Shown one piece after another: positions 32,389-39,197 of a DNA stretch of 39,197 nucleotides (position 1 is its first letter; each line of letters opens with the position of its first letter). A program made the position numbers and the translations under genes. The stretch covers positions 422,057 to 461,253 of the forward strand of contig NZ_KB893135.1 of assembly GCF_000374005.1 (NCBI RefSeq). The letters run 5' to 3'. The notes beneath the pieces are model-generated. The model was not told the origin of the DNA. It did no database searches and saw only the letters and a list, made by a program, of their open reading frames with translations. This DNA comes from Kiloniella laminariae DSM 19542 (GTDB taxonomy: Bacteria > Pseudomonadota > Alphaproteobacteria > Kiloniellales > Kiloniellaceae).

Positions 32389-33096
32389 ATGAGAAAATTT
32401 CTGTTAAACACAGCTTTGGCAACGTCTCTGGTGGCAGCAAGTCTGTTTGCTTTTGCTCCGGTTCAGGCGGCCGAGAAAATCTATCTGACCTCGCCCGAAG
32501 GTGAACAGCTGTTTCATGATGCCGATATCACCATGGACTATCTCAAGCTTGCCTCCTTCCTGGAAAGCGAGCACATCGTGACCTTCTGTGGCCCCGCAAC
32601 CATTGCCGGGGTGATGAACACGATGGATGTGGAACGCCCGCAGCCGCCCCAGCTCTACCCCTGGAGGCTCTTTACCCAGACTTCGATTTTCACCGCAGCA
32701 AACCAGGCGGTAAAACCCTATCCCCAAGTTGAACATGATGGACTGGTCCTGCCCCAGCTGGCGACTTTCTTCCAGAACCTCGGGGTAAAGGCCGAATTCC
32801 ACCACGCGGATGAATTTACCGAAGAATGGCTGCGCCAGACGATCACCGATGTTCTGGCAGATCCGAACAGGCGCTTTGTTGCCAACTATTCGCGCCAGCC
32901 CATCGGCCAGGAAGGCGGCGGACACATTTCCCCGGTTGCCGCCTATGACGTGGAAACCGACCGCGCGCTGGTTCTGGATGTCGCCCGTTACAAATACCCG
33001 CCGGTCTGGCTGACCATTGCCGACCTGCACAAGGCGATGATGGACAAGGACCCCAGCTCGAACAGGTCTCGCGGTGCTGTAATCGTAAGCCAGTAA
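32389..33096 (+). CDS. Exported phytochelatin synthase-like cysteine peptidase
   Basis: A 235-residue protein with a signal peptide (residues 1-28, cleavage after VQAA). The mature part is a papain-fold phytochelatin synthase domain with the full triad: C67 in VTFCGPATIAGV, H179 in GGGHISPVAAYD and D197 in LVLDVARYKYPPVW. Known prokaryotic members are mainly glutathione hydrolases with weak phytochelatin synthesis. The ribosome-binding site GGAG is well placed, and the gene starts 18 bp after the cytochrome gene. Periplasmic location next to a multicopper oxidase suggests metal or thiol handling, but it could also mature a partner protein. Confidence 0.9.
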   Translation: MRKFLLNTALATSLVAASLFAFAPVQAAEKIYLTSPEGEQLFHDADITMDYLKLASFLESEHIVTFCGPATIAGVMNTMDVERPQPPQLYPWRLFTQTSIFTAANQAVKPYPQVEHDGLVLPQLATFFQNLGVKAEFHHADEFTEEWLRQTITDVLADPNRRFVANYSRQPIGQEGGGHISPVAAYDVETDRALVLDVARYKYPPVWLTIADLHKAMMDKDPSSNRSRGAVIVSQ

Positions 33097-33129
33097 GAAC
33101 CGGGAAAACCTGGAAGCTCGATAGAAGGC

Positions 33130-33151
33130 TGGCCGAAAGCAGTTTCGGCCA
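33130..33151. promoter_or_regulatory. Stable intra-operon hairpin
   Basis: A perfect 9-bp stem, TGGCCGAAA/TTTCGGCCA, with loop GCAG lies in the 115-bp gap between the phytochelatin-synthase-like and dehydrogenase small-subunit genes. There is no U-tract, so RNA processing, differential expression or partial attenuation is more likely than full termination. Confidence 0.55.
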
Positions 33152-33211
33152 AAGGCCTCACCAAATAGTCCGGGGCAGGTTAGAAAAGGCCCGAACAGGA
33201 GAGATAAAACG

Positions 33212-33709
33212 ATGAACATAAGCAGACGCAGCCTGCTGACCTCTGCGGCCCTGATCCCTCTTGCTGGCGGTCTGAGCACCTCTGCCCAGGCCCTCAGTCT
33301 CGGGTCAGGCAGCCGGGTCTTTGGTGAAGCCGTGCGCCAGATTGGCGGGGTCGTGGATATTGCCGACCATATGGTCCGCTCGGTCGAGAGGGAATTTCTC
33401 GCCACCTATGGCCAGAATGCCATGAACCGCTTTATCTCCGAAGTAGACGGACGCTCGATCAACGAGGTCCAGGCCAACACAACAGATGCGGTCCGGGACC
33501 AGATCAAGCTGATCGCGACGGTGCTCTATACTGGCGAAGTCACCCGCAAGGATGCCAGTGGCACCGCGGTGACCTCTGTCCCCTACTACCCCTGGTCACT
33601 GGCCTGGTCGTCCCTGGCTTTTGCCAAGGCTCCCGGCATCTGCGGCGGCCCCGCCTTTGGTCACTGGGCCCATGCCCCTGATCTGCGCAACAACCGGGGG
33701 AACAGCTGA
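33212..33709 (+). CDS. GMC dehydrogenase small subunit with Tat signal (fructose/sorbitol dehydrogenase type)
   Basis: A 165-residue protein with a Tat-like signal (SRRSLLTSAALIPLAGG). Its C-terminal part, YYPWSLAWSSLAFAKAPGI followed by CGGPAFGHWAHAP, is characteristic of the small subunit of FAD-dependent fructose, sorbitol and glucose dehydrogenases. In those enzymes the small subunit is needed for folding and carries the large subunit through the Tat system. Start supported by AGGAG. Its stop overlaps the large-subunit ATG by one base (TGATG), indicating translational coupling and a 1:1 complex. Confidence 0.88.
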   Translation: MNISRRSLLTSAALIPLAGGLSTSAQALSLGSGSRVFGEAVRQIGGVVDIADHMVRSVEREFLATYGQNAMNRFISEVDGRSINEVQANTTDAVRDQIKLIATVLYTGEVTRKDASGTAVTSVPYYPWSLAWSSLAFAKAPGICGGPAFGHWAHAPDLRNNRGNS

Positions 33710-35343
33710 TGGCTGAAGACAACAAAATGAACGCCGATGTCGTCATCATTGGTGCCGGCATGGCCGGGGCGCACCTTGCCCGTTCTCTGCGGGAAAAAGG
33801 CATCGATGTGCTGATCCTCGAGGCTGGTGACAGACGCCCACGCGGTGATTTCCTCAAGATTTTCTATGAAAGCACGACCAAAGGCCCCCAGGCACCCTAC
33901 CCCTCCATTCCCAGTGCGCCGCATCCGACCGACGGCGGCTATGCCGATTTTTATGTCCAGGACAAGGACACGGCCAACGAAAACAAATTCATCGGGGCTT
34001 ACCTGCGCATCTTTGGCGGCACGACCTGGCACTGGACCGGATTTGCCGACCGTCTGCGCCCGGAAGACTTCCGCATGAAGACGCTCTATGGCGTGGCCGA
34101 AGACTGGCCGATTGATTACGACCTGCTGCTGCCCTACTACAAAACCGCAGAAGAGCGCTGGGGTGTAGCAGGCGACCCGAACGATGTCTGGGGCGCCCCG
34201 CGCCACGGCGTCCCCTATGAAATGCCCCCGATCCCCGCGACCTATATGGACAAACAGGTCACCAAGGCGCTGGAGAAAATGAAACTGACTTCCGGGATCT
34301 TCTCTCACGCCCGTAACTCACAGATCTATGACAACCGCCCGGTCTGCTGTGGCAACAACACCTGTGTGCCGATCTGCCCGATCGGGGCCAAATATGACGC
34401 ATCGGTTGACGCCCAGAAGGCCGAAGACGAAGGTGCAAGGGTCGAGGTCAACGCGCTGGTGACCTTTATCAAGACCGACAAGGACCGCAAGATCACCCGG
34501 GTCAAGGTTCAAAAACCAGACGGCAGTACCTTCTGGGTTGGCGGCAAGGTCTTTGCGCTTTGTGCCCACGCCATTGAAAATCCGCGCCTGCTGCTCAACT
34601 CGAAACAGGAAAATGCCCCCAAGGGCATCGCCAACTCTTCCGATGCAGTCGGGCGCTATCTGCTGACCCAGGCTAACCAGGACACCCAGGGCCTGACCCC
34701 CGATCCGGTCTTCCCCTATCGCGGACCACAACAAACTTCGGGTCTTGTCGAACGGCGCGACGGGGCTTTCCGCAGCAAGGAAGCCGCCATCGGCACCTCC
34801 TTTATGAACAGCGGCTGGTCCGGCAACAGCGACGCCACCAACCTGGCCACAGACCTGATTGCCAAGGGCGTGGTCGGACCAGAGCTTTCGCAACAGATCA
34901 ATGCCCGCGTTTCCCGGCACCTGCGTCTCAATTCCTCTGCCGAAGTCCTGCCCGATGCCAACAACAGGGTAGAGCTGGCGGATGAAAAGGATACCGCAGG
35001 CATTCCCAAACCCAAGATCACCTTCAAGATGGATGACTACACCAAGAACGGCCTGAAGGTCGGGCTGGATATCAACCTCGAGGTTTTCAAGCTCATGGGC
35101 GCGACAGAGGTCACACACAACACCCCTTATCTGTCCAACGCCATTATCGGCGGCACGACAAAGATGGGCGATGATCCCAAAACCTCGGTAGTCAATGCTG
35201 ATCTGGTGTCCCATGATCATCACAATCTCTATATCATCGGCTCCAGCACCCACATCACCATGCCGGTCAATGCGCCGTCGCTGACCATTGCCGCGCTGGC
35301 GATCCGGGCGGCAGAGCATATGGAGAAGAAACTGAAGTCCTGA
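33709..35343 (+). CDS. GMC family FAD dehydrogenase large subunit with Fe-S motif
   Basis: A 544-residue GMC oxidoreductase. It has the FAD-binding VVIIGAGMAGAHLARSL (residues 11-27), FGGTTWHWTG, a cysteine cluster PVCCGNNTCVPICPIGA (C213, C214, C219, C223) matching the 3Fe-4S site of fructose and glucose dehydrogenases, and the C-terminal GSSTHITMPVNAPSLTIAALA, where the active-site His/Asn region lies. It has no signal of its own and should travel with the Tat-bearing small subunit. Such enzymes oxidise sugars or polyols and usually pass electrons to a triheme cytochrome subunit. Here only a monohaem cytochrome is encoded in the operon. Substrate unknown. Confidence 0.92.
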   Translation: MAEDNKMNADVVIIGAGMAGAHLARSLREKGIDVLILEAGDRRPRGDFLKIFYESTTKGPQAPYPSIPSAPHPTDGGYADFYVQDKDTANENKFIGAYLRIFGGTTWHWTGFADRLRPEDFRMKTLYGVAEDWPIDYDLLLPYYKTAEERWGVAGDPNDVWGAPRHGVPYEMPPIPATYMDKQVTKALEKMKLTSGIFSHARNSQIYDNRPVCCGNNTCVPICPIGAKYDASVDAQKAEDEGARVEVNALVTFIKTDKDRKITRVKVQKPDGSTFWVGGKVFALCAHAIENPRLLLNSKQENAPKGIANSSDAVGRYLLTQANQDTQGLTPDPVFPYRGPQQTSGLVERRDGAFRSKEAAIGTSFMNSGWSGNSDATNLATDLIAKGVVGPELSQQINARVSRHLRLNSSAEVLPDANNRVELADEKDTAGIPKPKITFKMDDYTKNGLKVGLDINLEVFKLMGATEVTHNTPYLSNAIIGGTTKMGDDPKTSVVNADLVSHDHHNLYIIGSSTHITMPVNAPSLTIAALAIRAAEHMEKKLKS

Positions 35344-35369
35344 GCAGGCAGTATCGCGAACGCCCTCGC

Positions 35370-35402
35370 GCCCCGGGTTCAAGCCAAAATCTGACCCGGG
35401 GC
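35370..35402 (+). terminator. Strong GC-rich hairpin after the dehydrogenase operon
   Basis: A perfect 9-bp stem, GCCCCGGGT/ACCCGGGGC, with a 15-nt loop lies 26 bp after the stop. No U-tract follows, so it may stabilise the 3' end or act as a weak terminator. Confidence 0.5.
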
Positions 35403-35555
35403 CTCTCGCTGACTTGCCGTCGATGTCAACAAGCATTTTTTGCATCAGCAATGTGAATTTGTGTTACAAAATTCGCCAGATTACCCGCCGGGGTTACCCG
35501 GCAACACAAATAGCTCTGCACCCGATAGAACCACCCTCGCCCGGAGATATTCTGG

Positions 35556-37055
35556 ATGCCCCGTATTCTTGGCGTCGTCAGCCTTGCCGTCCTCTGTTTT
35601 GTCTTTCTTGGCAATGCGCTAAAATCCGTTGTCACCTCGACGGTTTTTGTTTCCGAAGGCGAGTTCGCCAGCTTTCTCAATATCTCGGTCGACAAGACCC
35701 AGATCCTGGTAGAGCTGCTGATCGGCAGCTCTGTCATGGCCTTGGCTCTGGCCCCTTTCCTGTTGACCCGCGCCCGGGCCCAGCGTATCGCAACCATCTG
35801 CGCCCTGACCGCCGGGGCCTGTTATCTCGCCCTTGGCCTAACGCTGGTGATGGGGCCTGCGCTTTTTGTCCGGGAACTGGTGGTCATTCTGACCTTTGCT
35901 CTCAGTGGTTTTTGTATCTCCTTCTTTGCCCCCATTGCCCAGCTGGCAATCAACGAGATCGAGAACGAGCGCGAACGTGTCCTGCTGACCACCGTCTGGA
36001 CCTCGGCCCAGCCCGTGGCCTTTCTGATCACGCCACAGCTGGTCAAATACGTCGCCATGGATATTGGCACCGGAAACTACTTCCTGATCTTTGCCGCCTT
36101 CCCGATTTTTTACCTGCTGCTCACCCGCAAGGTCCTGCCCCACGGCGCCTCGCCAGAACATTCACAGGGACAATCTTTAGGGCAGCCGCCAAGACCAACA
36201 GTCCCCCGTCCACCGCTTTCCAGTATTGTCACCATCATTCTCGGCATCGCCGCCTTTGAGGCCTGGACCATTTCCAATTCGCTGGCGGGCGTGACCGCCC
36301 CGGTCAGCCTCGGCCTGATGACAGGATTTTTTCTGATCTCTGCCTTTGCCCTGGTTAAATTTCGCCAGAAAAAAGCGTCAACCAATACCGCTTCCCGGGT
36401 CCCAATTTCCCAGCCCCCCCTTGCCAAGATCAGGGCTTCCTCTCTGCCGCCAACCGCCCTGTTCCTCCTGATCGGTTTGTTCCTGCTCGAAATCCCTTCA
36501 ACCGGATTTTATGACGCCGCTTATCTGGTGCGCCACCTCTGTTCGACCAACCTGATTCAGGACCGCGCCTCGCTTGGCGCTGCTGCCCAGATTGCAGCAG
36601 TCGCCCTTGGTGGCGGGCTCTTTGTACGCTGGCCCCAGATGATGCCTGTACTGCTGGTCACCGGCCTGCTGCTGCTGCTGATCGGCACCACAGGCTTTGT
36701 CACCTACCCGGATCTCGCAGTAGATGCCTCCTTCTTCTACACTTCGAAAATGATATCCTCTGCCGGAATGGGCCTGATCACCACAGTCATCGTCGGCGTG
36801 GTCATGTGCCAGTGCCGCGGTAATCCAGTTATGGCCCTGCTGCCTGCACTGGTGATCATGTTCGGCACCGAGTTCGGCCTCGAGATCCTCGAAATCGTCT
36901 ATCAGATCGCCAAGATGCTGGGACAAGACGAAGTCAGCGCCTACCGTACCATCTTCTACGCCCAGGTCGCCGCCATCATCATCGCCTTTATCCCGACAAT
37001 CGAAGGCCTGTGGCTCAACCACAAGGCCAGCAGAGCTGGAGCCCAAATAGCCTGA
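35556..37055 (+). CDS. MFS-like multi-pass membrane transporter
   Basis: A 499-residue protein with about 12-14 hydrophobic helices in two halves. They are separated by a long hydrophilic loop around residues 195-225 rich in Pro, Gln and Ser, and there is a second polar loop near 270-300. It resembles the 14-TM MFS arrangement (VLLTTVWTSAQPVAFLITPQLV is typical) but has no diagnostic motif A that I can see. Substrate unknown. GGAG precedes the ATG at 35556. It lies 212 bp after the dehydrogenase operon on the same strand and 21 bp before a small membrane protein gene, with which it is probably co-transcribed. Confidence 0.78.
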   Translation: MPRILGVVSLAVLCFVFLGNALKSVVTSTVFVSEGEFASFLNISVDKTQILVELLIGSSVMALALAPFLLTRARAQRIATICALTAGACYLALGLTLVMGPALFVRELVVILTFALSGFCISFFAPIAQLAINEIENERERVLLTTVWTSAQPVAFLITPQLVKYVAMDIGTGNYFLIFAAFPIFYLLLTRKVLPHGASPEHSQGQSLGQPPRPTVPRPPLSSIVTIILGIAAFEAWTISNSLAGVTAPVSLGLMTGFFLISAFALVKFRQKKASTNTASRVPISQPPLAKIRASSLPPTALFLLIGLFLLEIPSTGFYDAAYLVRHLCSTNLIQDRASLGAAAQIAAVALGGGLFVRWPQMMPVLLVTGLLLLLIGTTGFVTYPDLAVDASFFYTSKMISSAGMGLITTVIVGVVMCQCRGNPVMALLPALVIMFGTEFGLEILEIVYQIAKMLGQDEVSAYRTIFYAQVAAIIIAFIPTIEGLWLNHKASRAGAQIA

Positions 37056-37076
37056 AGCCAATGAAAGAAGATCTCC

Positions 37077-37391
37077 ATGATTGATGCCTATAAGGTCCTT
37101 GAAGAAACCGACACGCATATCGTCTATCAATACAATACCACGTTGACCTGGGGGCTGTTCGGGGCTCTGGCCGTCGGCATGGTCGGCATCATGAACGATA
37201 TTATCCTGCTCCAGCTGCTCTGCGGGCTGGCCATGCTGGTGTACTTCTTCATTGGCCTGGTCAAGATCAGACCGATAAACAACAGGCTCAAGGAAGCCCT
37301 GCGCAACGGCAACCTGAAAATGGAGGGCAGCAAGTACTCTTTTTCCAATCCCCTGCGCTATACTCTGAAGAAAGAGGCTCCTGCTTCCTGA
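37077..37391 (+). CDS. Small two-helix membrane protein, unknown function
   Basis: A 104-residue protein with two adjacent transmembrane helices (about 25-40 and 43-61), a polar N-terminal segment and a basic C-terminal tail with a predicted beta strand. No family is recognised. It starts 21 bp after the transporter stop and is followed 40 bp later by a strong terminator, so it is the last gene of a two-gene unit and may be an accessory subunit of the transporter (inference). Confidence 0.72.
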   Translation: MIDAYKVLEETDTHIVYQYNTTLTWGLFGALAVGMVGIMNDIILLQLLCGLAMLVYFFIGLVKIRPINNRLKEALRNGNLKMEGSKYSFSNPLRYTLKKEAPAS

Positions 37392-37432
37392 ACCCAGGCC
37401 CGGAAACAGTCTTCGTCCCAAAACGCCATAGA

Positions 37433-37464
37433 AAAAGCCCCGGATCTTGCGATCCGGGGCTTTT
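37433..37464. terminator. Strong bidirectional Rho-independent terminator
   Basis: A 14-bp perfect stem (37433-37446 with 37451-37464) with loop TTGC, an A-run on the left and a T-run on the right. It serves both the small membrane protein gene and the convergent RTX gene. Confidence 0.93.
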
Positions 37465-37499
37465 ATTCCGGTAGGGAGAACCGACCCCGCGCGTCAGCT

Positions 37500-39197
37500 T
37501 CAGTCAACAATCAGGTTGTTGCCATCGAGCAAAGCCTTGATCGCATCGTGGTTATCAATCGAACCACCAGCTGTCAGATCAACATGATCCAGACGGATCG
37601 TCGCCACAGCGGAACCTGCGCCTGCACCATCCTGATCGACCGTGATCACAGTCGTCGTCCCATCAAGAGAAATTGACAGATAGTCTTTCAAAATGGTTGC
37701 CGTGGCATCATTGTCAACACCCGCCGTGAAGCCACTCAGGAGATCTTTGAGGTTAAGCTTGTCGCCTTCGCTGGTATCGAAATCTGTAATGGTATCAATA
37801 CCCCCGAGCGCGTCAGCGTCAAAGACAAAGCTGTCCGCACCATCACCGCCGCTCAGGCTATCATTACCACCATTGCCATTGATCGTATCATTGCCCACGC
37901 CGCCGAAAATCCTGTCCGCGCTGTTTCCGCCAACGATATAATCATCGCCGTCACCGCCCAGGATATCACCGCCAACAAACCCGTTGCCATTGACATAGAT
38001 ATAGTCATTGCCTGCACCGCCCAGAATATCACCGCCAACATGTGCATCGGGATTGACATAGATTCTATCATTGCCATCACCGCCAAGGATATCACCACCA
38101 ACCTTCGCATCAGGATTGACAAAGATATTATCATCGCCGTCACCGCCAAGGATGTTTCCGCCGATCGAGCCAAGGCCATTGACATAGATACCGTCATCGC
38201 CGTCACCGCCAGCGATATCGCCAGTAATTACCCCGCCCGCATTGACATAGATACTGTCATTGCCTGCTTCGCCGAGAACATCACCACCGATAACGCCGTT
38301 TCCGATTTTAAGCCTATCCGCGCCAGCCCCCAGAACAACATCGCCAGAGACGTTACCTTTAACGATCTCAACGCTATCATCACCAGCGAAGGTATAGATG
38401 CCGCCCTTGATCTGGTTGACACTGGAAATATTGATCTGGTCGCCCTTGTTTGTCGCAACCACATGGCCCTCAATGTCCCCATGGGTTGATATGTTGTACT
38501 GGGCACCAAACGCCTCGTGAAGCGGGGCTCCGCTTGACGTTGTATTCCCGGAATTGGCAGCCAGGTTTTCCGGCTGGAAATTTCCTTGCCAGGTTCCGGC
38601 AGACAGGTTCAGCTGCCAGGGAGCAACAGGTCCCGGCACAGGTGTCACATCGGTCTTGCCGTCAATATCAATCACCAGCTTGGCCGAACTTTCGTCGCCG
38701 TCTTTATCCTTGATGGTATAGTTGAACTCTTCCTTGAGCTTCTCCCCATCCTTCAGCGCGTTGACAGCGGCATTGCTATTATCCAGCTGATAGCTGTAAT
38801 TCCCCAGGGCATCGAATGTCAGCGTGCCGTACTTGCCAACGATGGTCAGATCATTACCATCATCGACCAGGTCCGTGTCGGTCCAGACAATCGACTGGAA
38901 CCCGTCCGCGCCCAGCTTGTCAGCCGTGCCGTCGGTATCATTGGCATCCCCCGCAGCAACGTCAATCCCGGTGACAACATTGCCGGTCGCAGCCAGCCCA
39001 CTATCTTCAAGTACACTGTCTGCATCATCAAGCGCTGTGGGAACAGAGTCCTTGACCTTGATGATCAGCTTGCCGCTGTCCTTGTCGCCGTCACCGTCAG
39101 TCACTTCATACCCGAACTTCAGCTTCAGGCTATCCGCACCCTTGCCATCGTGATCAAGCGCACCAAACTGGCGATAGTTGTACGCGCCGGTTTCCTT
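37500..39197 (-). CDS. RTX/VCBS-type secreted protein, C-terminal part (runs off the right edge)
   Basis: The last 565 or so residues of a large secreted protein; the frame is open to the right edge, so the N-terminus is missing. From the edge inward there is at least one VCBS/Ig-like module (VTDGDGDKDSGKL, then VPTALDDADSVLEDSG and FNYTIKDKDGDESSAKLVI), a linker (VTPVPGPVAPWQ), a stretch of 21-residue glycine/aspartate repeats, two ordinary RTX nonapeptides (NGGNDSLSGGDGADSFVF), and the type I secretion C-terminal domain GGIDTITDFDTSEGDKL. Such proteins are exported by an ABC/MFP/TolC system, bind calcium, and act as adhesins or surface-layer-like proteins. The secretion genes are not in this window. 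Confidence 0.9.
   Translation of the reverse strand, partial: KETGAYNYRQFGALDHDGKGADSLKLKFGYEVTDGDGDKDSGKLIIKVKDSVPTALDDADSVLEDSGLAATGNVVTGIDVAAGDANDTDGTADKLGADGFQSIVWTDTDLVDDGNDLTIVGKYGTLTFDALGNYSYQLDNSNAAVNALKDGEKLKEEFNYTIKDKDGDESSAKLVIDIDGKTDVTPVPGPVAPWQLNLSAGTWQGNFQPENLAANSGNTTSSGAPLHEAFGAQYNISTHGDIEGHVVATNKGDQINISSVNQIKGGIYTFAGDDSVEIVKGNVSGDVVLGAGADRLKIGNGVIGGDVLGEAGNDSIYVNAGGVITGDIAGGDGDDGIYVNGLGSIGGNILGGDGDDNIFVNPDAKVGGDILGGDGNDRIYVNPDAHVGGDILGGAGNDYIYVNGNGFVGGDILGGDGDDYIVGGNSADRIFGGVGNDTINGNGGNDSLSGGDGADSFVFDADALGGIDTITDFDTSEGDKLNLKDLLSGFTAGVDNDATATILKDYLSISLDGTTTVITVDQDGAGAGSAVATIRLDHVDLTAGGSIDNHDAIKALLDGNNLIVD
37914..38354 (-). repeat. Seven 63-nt units encoding 21-residue RTX-like repeats
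   Basis: Each unit follows the plan GGDILGGDGDDNIFVN plus five residues. It combines one GGxGxDxU calcium-binding element with a VGGDIL-type beta strand. All seven units are exactly 21 residues long. Two more diverged copies precede them. Confidence 0.85.

Noticed and set aside
35414-36259. A 281-codon plus-strand frame overlapping the transporter start
   Set aside because: Out of frame with the hydrophobic transporter and Arg/Pro/Cys-rich, typical of a frame shadow.
37500-39197. Long plus-strand frames opposite the RTX gene with repetitive Ile/Asp/Thr sequence
   Set aside because: They are reverse readings of the RTX repeats. The minus strand shows VCBS, RTX and type I secretion domains.

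Overview
The window looks like chromosomal DNA of a moderately GC-rich Gram-negative bacterium. It is most likely a heterotrophic, perhaps marine, alphaproteobacterium. The signs are an LpxR-type outer-membrane lipid A deacylase, Tat-exported periplasmic oxidoreductases, a type I-secreted RTX/VCBS protein, and many small catabolic transcription units each paired with a local regulator (Lrp/AsnC twice, ArsR, IclR, AraC). Gene density is high. I see no rRNA, tRNA, CRISPR array, recognisable IS transposase or replication origin. The taxonomic guess rests on gene-family flavour only.

Left part (1-8.3 kb): a truncated MFS transporter and an Lrp-type regulator face away from a four-gene plus-strand catabolic operon. 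The operon encodes an M20 amidohydrolase, a 2,3-diaminopropionate ammonia-lyase-like PLP enzyme, an M24 creatinase-type hydrolase and an EutA/maleate-isomerase-like protein. It resembles ectoine-utilisation clusters but carries a diaminopropionate lyase in place of the usual genes, and it ends at a bidirectional terminator. On the opposite strand follow an aldehyde dehydrogenase and a quinone oxidoreductase.

Middle (8.5-19.3 kb): an AhpD-like protein, LpxR, and a soluble PAS-GAF histidine kinase with a TTG start. Then come regulator/transporter or regulator/enzyme pairs: ArsR/EamA, Lrp plus hydrolase/MFS, IclR/Tat-exported cyclase, and a LysE exporter. Inverted repeats that look like operators sit in several of the gaps.

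Accessory stretch (19.6-30.4 kb): an unrecognised 467-residue helical protein; a methyltransferase overlapping a FosX fosfomycin hydrolase; a tryptophanase preceded by a possible ten-codon leader peptide ending in Trp; a clearly AT-rich island (about 24.3-26.3 kb) with a GIY-YIG nuclease and a divergent membrane/exported protein pair between two copies of a 28-nt sequence; a VOC/AraC pair; a divergent protein with the core features of a RelA/SpoT alarmone synthetase; and a 2OG-Fe(II) oxygenase. Eight short tandem-repeat arrays (units of 8-15 nt) lie between 18.4 and 30.2 kb, at gene edges and within one gene.

Right part (30.4-39.2 kb): an apparent operon for periplasmic redox chemistry encodes a Tat multicopper oxidase, a monohaem cytochrome c, an exported phytochelatin-synthase-like protein, and a two-subunit FAD/Fe-S GMC dehydrogenase with a Tat signal on the small subunit. 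A 12-14-TM transporter-like protein and a small 2-TM protein follow. After a strong terminator, the window ends in the C-terminal part of a large RTX/VCBS secreted protein whose repeats have an unusual 21-residue period.
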